Assembly: GCF_019930585.1 (NCBI RefSeq)
Contig: NZ_CP082839.1
Span: 992,001-1,056,000 of the forward strand
DNA length: 64,000 nt
Direction: 5' to 3'
DNA from: Sphingomonas nostoxanthinifaciens
GTDB lineage: Bacteria > Pseudomonadota > Alphaproteobacteria > Sphingomonadales > Sphingomonadaceae
Of the stretch, positions 33,757 to 41,825 are shown one piece after another. Positions within the stretch are counted from its first letter, which is position 1. Each line of letters begins with the position of its first letter. Under the pieces are notes generated by a model. That model was not told the origin of the DNA. It did not search any database and was given only the letters and a program-made list of their open reading frames with translations. The position numbers and the translations under genes are program-made.

Positions 33757-35556
33757 GGGGGCATCCGTCGCAGCCGTGGACCGCAACGCCTCGAACCCGC
33801 GTGCCCAGCGCTCCATCAACACAAGGACGAGGATCTCGGTGTAGCGATTGTGCTGCATCAGAACGTAGGGATCGAGCACCGCATCGAGCGCATCGCGGTC
33901 CAGCAGGTGATTGCGGCTGAGCAGGCCATCGTGAAAATATGACCGCAGGAAGTCGGCGCTGGCGGCCAGCATGCGGCCATAGTAGCTCGTGACGCTGCCC
34001 TTGCCGCGCCGTTCGAGCAGCGTTGCAGGCAGGCGCCCGGCATAAGCGGCGCGGATCAGGGCACGGTCGCGTTTTCCCTCGGTCAGCGCGAGCGCGGAAA
34101 GGGGCAGGATGTGCTCGAGGAGGGGCTGGGACAGCAAGGGATGCACGATGCGCATCCGAGGCGAGCGTGCCCAGCCCGCGAACGAGGCGCGAGCGGCGGC
34201 CAGGTTGAGGATCTGCAGTCGCTTGGCCGGGGTCAGGTCATCGGTTCCGTCAAGCCACAGCAGCGCTGGCACGTCGCGCGGAAGCGCGGGAGACAGCAGG
34301 GCACCGCCAAGATCCGGCACATTAAAGTCCGATCGGCGTCGGCGCGATCGCAACATCGTCGCTCCGATCGACCAGATCGGCCGGTCCGTCCAGCGGGCGA
34401 TGTCGGACAGGCAGGCGATCGTTTGACGCCACGGTCGGCGGTCGCGCCACAGGTCGGCGGCGAGCAGGGGAAGGCCGGGCTGGAAGAAGAGGGCATCGCC
34501 ACCCTGACCGGTCAGCAGCAGGTCGGCGCCAAGGGTGTCGGCCCGAGCGTGCAAATCGGTGTCGTGGTAGAGGCTGACATTGGCAAGGTTCGGACGGACG
34601 CCGAACGGGATCGCATCGACGGCGGCCTCGTCCATGAGACGCGGGGGCTGGCGGATCTCGGTCAGGGAAAGGTTCAGGTGTCCAGCGACCGCGCGCGCGA
34701 ACCGGCGTTCATCGGCTTCACGATCGTCGGCATGATAGTGCAGCCACGCCGCTACATGGGGTCGGGCCGCCCGGCTCAGCCCGGACGCGATGATCGACGA
34801 ATCGAGACCGCCCGACAGTTCGGCGATCGTGACGGTTGCGGTGTCGTTCCATGCGGCGATGCAGGCGTCGATCAACGTCGGCAGGTTCTGCACTGCGCGT
34901 TCGGGTGAGGTGACCGAACGGGCGAAGGTCGCGGGCGTCCAAAGCGGACGAGCCTCGACCGCGTGTCGGGTGATCCGAACGAGCGCGCCTGGCGGAAGCG
35001 TCGTGATGCCATCGATCGGCAGCGCTTCCGCCGCGCCTCCGGGAAAACGGACCAGTGCCGCGACCCGCGTCCAGTCGATCGACAATAGAACGGGCGGTGC
35101 GATCGCGAGCAGGGGCTCCGGGCGCGAGGTCACGATTCTGAGCGCGCCGCGCGTCCAGGTCACACAATCGAGCATGCCGACCGGATCGCGGAAGCACAGC
35201 AGTTGATCGCGGTCGTCGGGATCGCGCGCCATTGCCACATAGGCGCCCCATCTTCGTCGGATGAGGTGGTCGCACATCGAACGAAAATCCGAAGGAACCG
35301 CCGTGATATCACCCGGGCCAGACCCGCCGCGCTCGGTCGCGGTACGGCTGAACAGATCGCCGACAATCACGCAGTCGACATCGCCCGGAGCGGGTCGCAC
35401 GAAATCCACAGGATGTGCGCTTGCCAGGATCGTCCAACCGGCCCGATCGACATGGGCGATCCAATGCTGGGCGAGGAGGTGCGCGCGAACGCGTCGGGCA
35501 GTCTGCGCGGCGGCGTCGTTACCCGGTGGCCAATGAAGGGCAACGAAGTCGTTCAT
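33733..35556 (-). CDS. Lasso cyclase C (asparagine-synthetase-like, McjC homologue)
   Basis: The 607-residue protein has an N-terminal degenerate glutaminase-type domain lacking the N-terminal catalytic Cys, and a C-terminal ATP pyrophosphatase domain. The PP-loop SGGLDSSI is at about residues 248-255; downstream are DTDLHARADTLGADLLLTGQ and GQGGDALFFQ. The enzyme adenylates the Glu9 side chain of the core and joins it to Gly1 to close the ring, threading the tail at the same time. It overlaps gene B as ATGA and is the last gene of the A-B-C operon. Confidence 0.92.
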   Translation of the reverse strand: MNDFVALHWPPGNDAAAQTARRVRAHLLAQHWIAHVDRAGWTILASAHPVDFVRPAPGDVDCVIVGDLFSRTATERGGSGPGDITAVPSDFRSMCDHLIRRRWGAYVAMARDPDDRDQLLCFRDPVGMLDCVTWTRGALRIVTSRPEPLLAIAPPVLLSIDWTRVAALVRFPGGAAEALPIDGITTLPPGALVRITRHAVEARPLWTPATFARSVTSPERAVQNLPTLIDACIAAWNDTATVTIAELSGGLDSSIIASGLSRAARPHVAAWLHYHADDREADERRFARAVAGHLNLSLTEIRQPPRLMDEAAVDAIPFGVRPNLANVSLYHDTDLHARADTLGADLLLTGQGGDALFFQPGLPLLAADLWRDRRPWRQTIACLSDIARWTDRPIWSIGATMLRSRRRRSDFNVPDLGGALLSPALPRDVPALLWLDGTDDLTPAKRLQILNLAAARASFAGWARSPRMRIVHPLLSQPLLEHILPLSALALTEGKRDRALIRAAYAGRLPATLLERRGKGSVTSYYGRMLAASADFLRSYFHDGLLSRNHLLDRDALDAVLDPYVLMQHNRYTEILVLVLMERWARGFEALRSTAATDAPLPAPPFA

Positions 35557-36149
35557 ACGCGGCGCGGCAGCGCGAGCATGATCTCGAAGCGCTCGACCCG
35601 GTGCGCGCGTTCACCCACCAGCCGGCCGCCAGCCGCGACCCAGCAATGCGCCTCGAACGGAAAGAGCGCCACGCCGAAGATCCATTCCGCCCGCACGTCG
35701 CAGAGGCGAAGAAATTCGAGAAGAAACAGCGATCGAAACAGGCAGAGAACTTTGAAGGGGAGCCAAGGCGTCAGGAGTTCGAAGCAGGCGACGGTCAGCG
35801 CCAGCCGGTCGCTATCTGCGCTCCCCCTCGTCTCGATGCCGGTACGCTCGAAACGCTGGATCATTCGGGCGAAACTGTGTGTCCGATAGATCCATGTCGC
35901 TCGGGCAAGCGCGTGGAGAAAGCGCCGCACGTCCGTCAGCCGGACGGTGACGCGCTCTAGCGGTTCCAATTCCACCCATGGGACCACAGCCGAAACAGAC
36001 GCGGCCGCGGCAGGGGCGTCGGCCTCGCAATACGCGCTTCTGGGAAGCGGATCATAGCGGCATGCATAAGCATCGCCCTCGATATCCAAGAACACGGTGC
36101 CTTCGCGGCAGGTGGCTTCAAGCATGCGGGCCTCCGAGCGTGCGCCCAT
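35553..36149 (-). CDS. Lasso maturation protease B (RRE plus McjB-like domain)
   Basis: The 198-residue protein fuses an N-terminal RRE leader-binding domain (about residues 1-90, with GTVFLDIEGDAYACRYDPL) to a C-terminal transglutaminase-like cysteine protease. The catalytic Cys136 lies in PFKVLCLFRSLFLLEFLR and His168 in PFEAHCWV. The position 12 residues after the His, Asp in McjB as I recall it, is Glu180 here (GRLVGERA). The protease cuts the leader after residue 22 of the precursor. AGGAG lies 7 nt before the ATG at 36147-36149; longer upstream frames run through the hairpin and lack homology. It sits between A and C. Confidence 0.9.
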   Translation of the reverse strand: MGARSEARMLEATCREGTVFLDIEGDAYACRYDPLPRSAYCEADAPAAAASVSAVVPWVELEPLERVTVRLTDVRRFLHALARATWIYRTHSFARMIQRFERTGIETRGSADSDRLALTVACFELLTPWLPFKVLCLFRSLFLLEFLRLCDVRAEWIFGVALFPFEAHCWVAAGGRLVGERAHRVERFEIMLALPRRV

Positions 36150-36180
36150 GGCGGTTCTCCTAGCGTCAAGCGACGGAAGA

Positions 36181-36212
36181 CATGGGGCGCCGGCAACCGC
36201 CGGCGCCCCATG
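36181..36212 (-). promoter_or_regulatory. Perfect 14-bp hairpin between lasso genes A and B
   Basis: CATGGGGCGCCGGC and GCCGGCGCCCCATG form a perfect stem with a 4-nt loop, 2 bp after the precursor stop and 31 bp before the B start. There is no T-run, so it is likely a partial terminator or 3' stabiliser that keeps precursor transcripts in excess over the enzymes. Similar A-C intergenic hairpins have been noted in other proteobacterial lasso clusters, to my recollection. Confidence 0.8.
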
Positions 36213-36214
36213 GT

Positions 36215-36340
36215 TCAGGCCGGGTAGAAGAGGCCGCCGATCAGCGGCTCGTTGGTGTTGCCCATCACCTGGCCCTTGGTATTGCGCCGCGCGGAACCAA
36301 GTCGAATGAGCTTGCCGCAGGCGGTCATGGTGTCTTTCAT
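36215..36340 (-). CDS. Lasso peptide precursor A
   Basis: The 41-residue ORF is too short for usual gene callers. The leader (residues 1-22) ends KLIRLGSARRNTK, matching the alphaproteobacterial lasso leader pattern LIxLGxAxxxTx, with the required Thr at the penultimate position. The predicted core is GQVMGNTNEPLIGGLFYPA (19 residues): Gly1 and Glu9 make a 9-membered macrolactam, leaving a 10-residue loop and tail; Phe16 and Tyr17 are the likely steric plugs. Length and ring size match caulosegnin II/III, but the sequence is not one I know. AAGGA lies 8 nt before the ATG. An internal Met5 start is possible but would shorten the leader. Confidence 0.92.
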   Translation of the reverse strand: MKDTMTACGKLIRLGSARRNTKGQVMGNTNEPLIGGLFYPA

Positions 36341-36387
36341 CGTAATGTCCTTTCGCTTGAGCGCCGCAATCAAACGGCACGCCAATT

Positions 36388-36398
36388 AGGTATCACAA
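36388..36398. promoter_or_regulatory. Candidate GntR operator in the precursor promoter
   Basis: AGGTATCACAA contains the GT-N3-AC core characteristic of FadR/GntR operators, and CAATTA (36383-36388) and TAATTG (36404-36409) frame it as a wider imperfect palindrome. It lies in the 94 bp between the GntR-type gene and the precursor start, so it may regulate the A-B-C operon. Assignment is inference from pattern and position. Confidence 0.45.
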
Positions 36399-36434
36399 TC
36401 GGTTAATTGCCCAGTTATATTTGGAATATATTGT

Positions 36435-37031
36435 CTACGTCGGGCGGGTCATGTAGAATGCCAGTTGGCGCGCGTGAGCAATGCGTCGGTGGTGGAAAGC
36501 GCGCACGACGCCGCGCCGCGCTTCCCGAGTGCCATTTCCCAAAACGACCAGATGTCGTGCCGCTTCTGCCTCCAGGTCTTGAAAAAGGCGGCGCTCGCAG
36601 CGTCGCAGCAGGCTGAGGTGCCCATCGAGGTAGCGACGAGTCTGGAGCAGGGCGGTATTCCCTGTGGCCTCGACGAGCGCGTCGAGCGCGGCCCAGACAT
36701 CCGGCATTGAATTGAGCGGGGGTAGCGATGCGGGGGACGACGGCGTGCGGAGCGCAAGGTCGATGCACGAGCGGTGAAGAGCGTACAAATCGCCGATGCG
36801 GCGGGCATCGAAGCCGACCAGATAATAACCTTCCGAGCGGTGCTCTTCGATGATGTCCTTGCCGACCAGCCTCGACAGGATCTCGCGCAGTGGCGTGGGG
36901 CTTACGTTCAATCGATCCGCCAGCTCCTTGACGCCAAGGCGCGCGCCCGGGGCAAAATTGCCATTGGCGAGCAGGGCGTACACCTGATCATACAGGTCCT
37001 TGAACCGCATTCGTTGCGCGCCTGGTGGCAT
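36435..37031 (-). CDS. GntR-family (FCD-type) transcriptional regulator
   Basis: The 198-residue protein has an N-terminal winged HTH (KDLYDQVYALLANGNFAPGA, GVKELADRLNVSPTPLREIL, RLVGKDIIEEHRSEGYYLVG). An all-helical C-terminal effector domain of the FCD sort follows (RIGDLYALHRSCIDLAL, RRYLDGHLSLLRRCERRLF), though shorter than most. GAGGAGG lies 5 nt before the ATG at 37029-37031. It is immediately upstream of the lasso precursor on the same strand, with 94 bp between, so it is probably the local regulator. The inducer is unknown. Confidence 0.85.
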   Translation of the reverse strand: MPPGAQRMRFKDLYDQVYALLANGNFAPGARLGVKELADRLNVSPTPLREILSRLVGKDIIEEHRSEGYYLVGFDARRIGDLYALHRSCIDLALRTPSSPASLPPLNSMPDVWAALDALVEATGNTALLQTRRYLDGHLSLLRRCERRLFQDLEAEAARHLVVLGNGTREARRGVVRAFHHRRIAHARQLAFYMTRPT

Positions 37032-37334
37032 TGCGTCCTCCTCGTTTCCAACTATCGAGACGCCATCGCCCGTCAGGATGTTTTGGTCGCGAGTCGCGCT
37101 GTGCAAATCGTGGTTGGCGCACCCAAGCTGCGTCCGTGCCACACGATTCCTGTGGGCGACGCTTGTCGCGCATGGGGGTGGCCCGCGCTGCGCTGCGGCT
37201 TGTCATCGAATTTGACCGACCATTGTTCGAAGTTTGATTACGGTCTGGTGACATGCTGCATTGCAAGATATTCGAGCCGTTAGGGCCGCGGGTGCGCGGC
37301 AACGCGTCGCGAGGAAGCTGCGAGGCTTGAGTGA

Positions 37335-37850
37335 ATGAAGGATGCGTCGCTCGAGGTCGGGTCTGGAGCAAAACTGCTTTCGCAAGCTTTGCGCGCGATC
37401 CGAAAGAAGCGCGGCATGACCGTATCGGAGGTTGCAGGCGCGATGGCCATGCCCCGTCGGACCTACGAAGAATTCGGGGGGGGGCGAGGTCCCGTCACGC
37501 ACGAACGCATCTTCGCCTTTGCAGAAGCGACAAACAGCGATCCTTATGCGCTGATCCTTGCCGTTGATTTCAAGATGCCGCAATTTGCGATCGATTGCGC
37601 CGATACGAAGTTGGCGCTGATCCTGATGATCCACCTGCACGATTTCGCGACGGCGGAGGGCGGAGACATAACCTATCTCGAACCCACCAATATCATCGGC
37701 GCTGCGGAGCGCCTGTTCGGAGATCTCTCGGCCAAACTAAGCAATAGCGAGGTATTCTTGCAAAACTGGCTGGACAAACGAACAGGCTCGATTGGTTTCA
37801 GCGCGCTGCGCACACGCACGATCAAGCGCAAGCCGCGCGAAGGGGAATAA
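37335..37850 (+). CDS. Cro/C1-type helix-turn-helix protein
   Basis: The 171-residue protein has an N-terminal HTH (ALRAIRKKRGMTVSEVAGAMAMPRR spans about residues 19-43) followed by TYEEFGGGRGPVTHERIFAF. A C-terminal region of unknown type (LALILMIHLHDFATAEGGDI, LFGDLSAKLSNSEVFLQNWL) follows. It diverges from the GntR gene with about 300 bp between. ICE regulators of this layout are common in sphingomonads. Whether it governs the lasso genes or the element is unclear. Confidence 0.75.
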   Translation: MKDASLEVGSGAKLLSQALRAIRKKRGMTVSEVAGAMAMPRRTYEEFGGGRGPVTHERIFAFAEATNSDPYALILAVDFKMPQFAIDCADTKLALILMIHLHDFATAEGGDITYLEPTNIIGAAERLFGDLSAKLSNSEVFLQNWLDKRTGSIGFSALRTRTIKRKPREGE

Positions 37851-37856
37851 CGACCT

Positions 37857-38673
37857 TCAATAGCGGTGGAACAAGTCGAGGTGGCCCCCTGAAGAAAGGC
37901 GACGCGCTTCGGCCACAAGACGTCGGACGCGCGATTTCATATAGTCCGACGGATGGTTCCAATGCACTCGGACCTCTTCCTGTCCGAACAATGCAATCGC
38001 GACCTGTCGGAGCGAAGCACCTGCAGCCAGAGCGTCGATCGTGCTCAATACGGCAGCGCATTTGGCCGCGGGGATTGACGAAAGCAGCCTTCGGGGCACC
38101 GTCAGCGTCTCATGCAGCGCTGCAAACCGGCGTAAAGCCACGATGCGGCGATCAAGCGCGGTCAGTGCAGGGAGTTGGAAGTCGAAACGAACAGGCCCGC
38201 GCAGCAGCGTGCCTTCCATGATGCTCAACTGGACGGAATAGGGGCGTATCCCAAGTACCAATTCTTGGCTGGTGCCTCCAATCAATAGCCACGCCGGCAT
38301 CTTTTGTGCGAATAGATCGAATTGATGTTGATCATCGATTGTCGTCGCCGTTGCACGAGCCTTGATAACGTAAGGATTGGATTCTGCTCGCCAAAACAGG
38401 CGGGCCTTGTCGGCGGGGCTGTCAGCGTTTTCCTCGAAAACACAAGCCCCATGAATTTAAATAGGGGACTGCCTCGATCAATTCCACGATACTATGCCTC
38501 GCAGGCGGGTACGTCGTTACGGCAGAAGCGCCTGTCGCGACGTAACTCGGATGCCGCCGAACGATTTCCCAGGCGAACCCTTCCAAATCGAGGGTGGGAG
38601 TGCCAGCCCGGCCCGCTGAGCTCGAGGTTGTGCCATAGAAGTTCATGGTTGTCGGCATGCCGCATCCTCGCAA
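37857..38673 (-). pseudogene. DUF6499-DUF2285 protein gene, frameshifted
   Basis: The N-terminal part (38422-38673) encodes a DUF6499 segment, LEGFAWEIVRRHPSYVATGA, and runs to VPYLNSWGLCFRGKR before a stop. From the shared TTTTCGAGG near 38435-38445, homology continues in the next frame as EENADSPADKARLFWRAESN and then the DUF2285 domain, ending RRLVAEARRLSSGGHLDLFH at 37857. One extra base explains the break. Intact copies are common near ICE right ends and usually pair with small HTH or replication-type genes. An internal start could still yield the DUF2285 half alone (37857-38300). Confidence 0.75.
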
Positions 38674-38941
38674 GCGGGAGACGCGTGAATGCCAACATGA
38701 TCTACCTTCGCGGGGAATATAGTCGGGCTATTTCGTGGCTATATTTCGACTATCTCGTATGCCCGCCGCAGCCATCCTGCGGACGACGGCGGGTGAACGT
38801 GGCGAACACGCGCAAGTGTTGCGCGAGATGCCACATCGGCCTTGCCTTGCTCGGGCAGCATTGGCCTAAGGGGCAGAAAGGTGCCATGAATATGGTAGAT
38901 ATACTTTATCAACGCAGTATGAAAATACGCTCGAATAGAAA

Positions 38942-39479
38942 ATGACGCCTAGTCAGCTGAACGAGTCTATTAGACCGGGTACAGCTGCCTTAGGACCGCA
39001 ATCGACATTGAATTGTAACTTGGATAGCGCCGGTCAAACGGCGGGGTTGAACCGGGCCGAAGTGATGCGTGCCGTTGCGGCGCCAGCGTCTCCGGCGAAC
39101 GCGTTAGTAGATGAAGTGCGATATGAGCGCTTTGTCGATGAAGCCAAGTCGGCGATGATGCAAGACCCTGCTAAGGCACTGCAGGCGGCAAAAGGCGCCG
39201 TGGCCGTTGCCATCTCGGTTGGAGCTCCCCGAGTTCGCGCTGTTGCCACCGCGCGCGCAGTGGTTATGGGGAGAAGCGCTTTCTCGTCTCGACCACCTTT
39301 CAGACGCCGAACGCATGCTTGCCCACGCTCTCGCACCAGTCGTGCAGTTCGCTCAAAACGATCGCTTGCACGGCGACATTCTTCTATCTCGGAGATGGGT
39401 GAAAGAGGCGCAGGGTCGCGTTGCCGCCGGCATGTCCGACTTCCAAAAGCCGTTTTCGATCGACCGAGTTACTCGCTAG
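38942..39479 (+). pseudogene. TPR-containing protein remnant
   Basis: The first frame gives an N-terminal segment with DEAKSAMMQDPAKALQAAKG. From about 39207 the homology moves to another frame: APPRAQWLWGEALSRL-type sequence, DAERMLAHALAPVVQFAQND and RLHGDILLSRRWVKEAQGRV, a pair of tetratricopeptide-like helices. This pattern resembles the N-terminal TPR region of sphingomonad diguanylate cyclases, but no GGDEF follows; the reading frame ends at 39479. It is probably a truncated, frameshifted fragment. Confidence 0.55.
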
Positions 39480-39696
39480 ACCAACTTCACCGAGGTATAA
39501 TCACGGATCGTTAGGCTCGAAGTCATATACAGCAATCAAAACCGCATGTATTAGCGAATAAAACCTTTAAACGAATTATACAAGGAAAATAGATAGCATG
39601 GCCCTGCTGGCGATCATTAATTTTCGAGCGTATCGCGTGCGGCTGCTTATGGTATTGTAACTTCTGTAAGTGACTGCATCTTATGGAATAACGGGC
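39480..39696. other. AT-rich non-coding stretch
   Basis: A noticeably AT-rich segment (for example around 39530-39600) compared with its neighbours, with no gene. It separates two pseudogenes and precedes a short signal-peptide ORF, for which it may have held the promoter. Confidence 0.5.
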
Positions 39697-40190
39697 ATGG
39701 CTAGAAATAATAGAGAAAATTTGGTTTTCAAAATTGGGTTGGTTTTGGTTGCGGCCTCGATGACATCTGTCGCGTACGCGAATGCATCCGGGCCGAACGC
39801 GTTCCTGTCGCCGCCTCCCGGATCATCCAAGTCTTTTTGAGATCCCGCACTGGACGTCGGTGCCGGACGACATCGAATTTCAAAAAAGCACTCCCCAGAG
39901 GCGCTGTCACGTCTGGTAGGGTGCAATGGAAATGTGATGTTCATGCCAACGGGAAGCTCACTCGCTGTAAGCCGGAGTCTGAGTGGCCTGTCGGTGGGCT
40001 CTTCGCTGCCGCTACCCGCCCATTATTGAAGCACTATGTCTTGGCTCCTCAATCGACGCGGGCCGCTCTTGAGCGCCGGTCGAAGCTCATTCTAACGACG
40101 AGCTTGTGGCGGCCAGGCTTGCCAACCCCACAAGGTTGTCCAGCGCCATTCTGTACGCCCACGCCTCCGCCTCCGCCAAGAGTGAGGTAG
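39697..40190 (+). pseudogene. Secreted TonB-C-like protein gene, two frameshifts
   Basis: The ATG at 39697 starts a signal peptide (FKIGLVLVAASMTSVAYA) and the frame ends at 39840 after SSKSF. Reading across the TTTTT tract gives FEIPHWTSVPDDIEFQ in the next frame. Reading across the AAAAAA tract near 39884-39889 gives KALPRGAVTSGRVQWKCDVH, GKLTRCKPESEWPVGGLFAA and a Pro-rich end. The continuous protein resembles sphingomonad secreted proteins with a TonB C-terminal fold. Two single-base changes in homopolymers are decay, or sequencing error. Confidence 0.65.
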
Positions 40191-40277
40191 GCCAAAGGGC
40201 GATGTGAGAGCTGATTGCCCCACGCCCTGGACGGCGGCTAAGGCGGCAGAATGCGCCGCCACGAGCCCTGTTCCGCG

Positions 40278-40392
40278 TGCCCGTTCCGCTACTTCAAATC
40301 CTCGCCTTCGGTGATCCGGCTGGTGGTGCTGATGTACGTGCGCTTTCCGTTTCCGTTGCGGAACGTGGAAGACCTGCTGTTCGGGCGCGGCA
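40278..40392 (+). mobile_element. IS6-family transposase fragment
   Basis: The frame encodes FRYFKSSPSVIRLVVLMYVR and FPFPLRNVEDLLFGRG, the conserved N-terminus of IS6/IS26-type transposases (YFKSSPEVIRLVV, LRNVEDLLFERG). Homology stops after about 38 residues and there is no DDE domain, so this is a truncated scar. It shows past IS activity in the decaying region. Confidence 0.8.
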
Positions 40393-40755
40393 CGGTGCGG
40401 ACAGGCCGCTGCATGTCTTTCCGGCGATGCCGGTCGCCACCGAGGTCGAACTTGGGCGGATACGGATGCCCACAAGGCTGCCCTAGCGCTTAACGTGTGG
40501 GAGGAGCGCGCCGTGCACTTGGGGGCTTCCGAGAGGCGCTGCTGGTTGAAGGCTGACAACAAGAGAGAATTGGCCGCCGCCATCGCCGATATCGCTTCTC
40601 CGTGCTTCGCACGTTTCTGGCCTCAGCCGATCGCCTTTTTTAGAAACAACGGCCGGACAGGGCCTGGCGCCGGAGCTCGACACGCCCCTCGCTTCCAACA
40701 TGAACAGAGGGCAGAAGTTGGGAAGCCGAAAACAGGTGGTGGATGCCGAATGTGA
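40393..40755. other. No supported gene between IS6 scar and outer-membrane gene
   Basis: Several short open frames exist on both strands, but none has recognisable motifs or a believable start. The stretch probably contains debris of earlier insertions. Confidence 0.4.
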
Positions 40756-41550
40756 TCAGAACAACACGGAGAACCCCGCGAAGGCGCGAAGGTCCGTGCT
40801 GGCAGTGTTGAGGCCCGTGACGGTTTCCGCCCACAGTGATGCTCGCTTCGATACCCTGATCGCCAAGCCCTCAGCGGCGTAGGCCTTACTGGAGCGACCG
40901 CTTGGGTCGAGGTCCCGCAAGAATTCGGCTTCTGTATAAAGCGTGACTTTGTTTGTGGGATGGAACCCCACAGTGGCGATTGTATCACCCGCGAAATGCC
41001 GACCGGCGCGGTCTTCGTCCGCCGCAGCATCGATTTCAGCCGTCAACGTCACGGATAAGAGATCGCTCACCTGGTAGGAGACGGGTACGTCCACGCCGAC
41101 GCCCCAATCACCTTCTCCAATCGCGCGGCTCCCGGTCGGTAGGGTGAGGCTAGCCTCAATGCCGTAGGAGAGGCCCTTGCCATCTGGATTGTGGAGGTTC
41201 TGCCGAACGCCCAGCGCCAGATCGCCTGTTCCTTGCAGCCGCTGTGATGGACCGCCCGGTTGGCGTGAACGGTCAAAACCGTAAGGCGTCCATCCGACTT
41301 GACCCTCGGTAGCGGGGCCCACGCCGATGCGTGCCTGAAAATCGCCTAACAGAAGGCTGTCGTCCTGCTGGTCGGCGCCTCGATCATGTTGGCGGTCGAC
41401 CGCGGAGACTTCGAGGTGGACCTGGCCCGGTTCGGTGGTGCAGGCTGATGACCCCAGCGATGGCCGGCTGGGGCAGAAGCGCGGTTCATCCTGGGCAAAG
41501 GCGGGCCCTGAAACGAGCAGGCCTATCACTATAAGGCTGTGCTTCCGCAT
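40756..41550 (-). CDS. Outer-membrane beta-barrel protein (MetA/phenol-degradation type)
   Basis: The 264-residue protein has a signal peptide (MRKHSLIVIGLLVSGPAFAQ) and alternating strands such as GQVHLEVSAVDRQHDRG, GIEASLTLPTGSRAIGEGDW and VDVPVSYQVSDLLSVTLTAE, ending in FAGFSVLF with a terminal Phe, typical of outer-membrane barrels. It resembles the transporter family linked to the meta-pathway of phenol degradation, often annotated only as transporter. Upstream of its ATG the same frame runs into an IS66-type remnant, so its native promoter is probably lost or replaced. Confidence 0.7.
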   Translation of the reverse strand: MRKHSLIVIGLLVSGPAFAQDEPRFCPSRPSLGSSACTTEPGQVHLEVSAVDRQHDRGADQQDDSLLLGDFQARIGVGPATEGQVGWTPYGFDRSRQPGGPSQRLQGTGDLALGVRQNLHNPDGKGLSYGIEASLTLPTGSRAIGEGDWGVGVDVPVSYQVSDLLSVTLTAEIDAAADEDRAGRHFAGDTIATVGFHPTNKVTLYTEAEFLRDLDPSGRSSKAYAAEGLAIRVSKRASLWAETVTGLNTASTDLRAFAGFSVLF

Positions 41551-41554
41551 CCAT

Positions 41555-41700
41555 ACCATCGCCTCCGACACGATCCGCGCCTTGTCGTCATCGCTGAACC
41601 GACGCCGCGGCTCCGCACCACCCGCGCCCGAACCGTCGATAACCCAGGTAGCCATACTGCCACACCGCTGCCTGCAACAGTGCTGCACCTCTGGCTGGCG
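41555..41700 (-). mobile_element. IS66-family tnpA-like remnant
   Basis: The frame encodes GAEPRRRFSDDDKARIVSEA, the conserved HTH start of IS66/IS3 orfA proteins, preceded by about 30 unassigned residues and ending abruptly 5 bp before the outer-membrane gene. No other part of the IS is present. It is in the same frame as the downstream gene, so a fused product is formally possible. Confidence 0.65.
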
Positions 41701-41825
41701 GCTCATATCACCCGCACGCGGTCAAGACCTGACGCTTACCCTCCGCCGGTAGAGAGGCACTATCGTGTCGCCCGCGCTTCTTTGGCTGGTCCGACACGAC
41801 GCTTTCCTGATCCGAGATACGCGGC

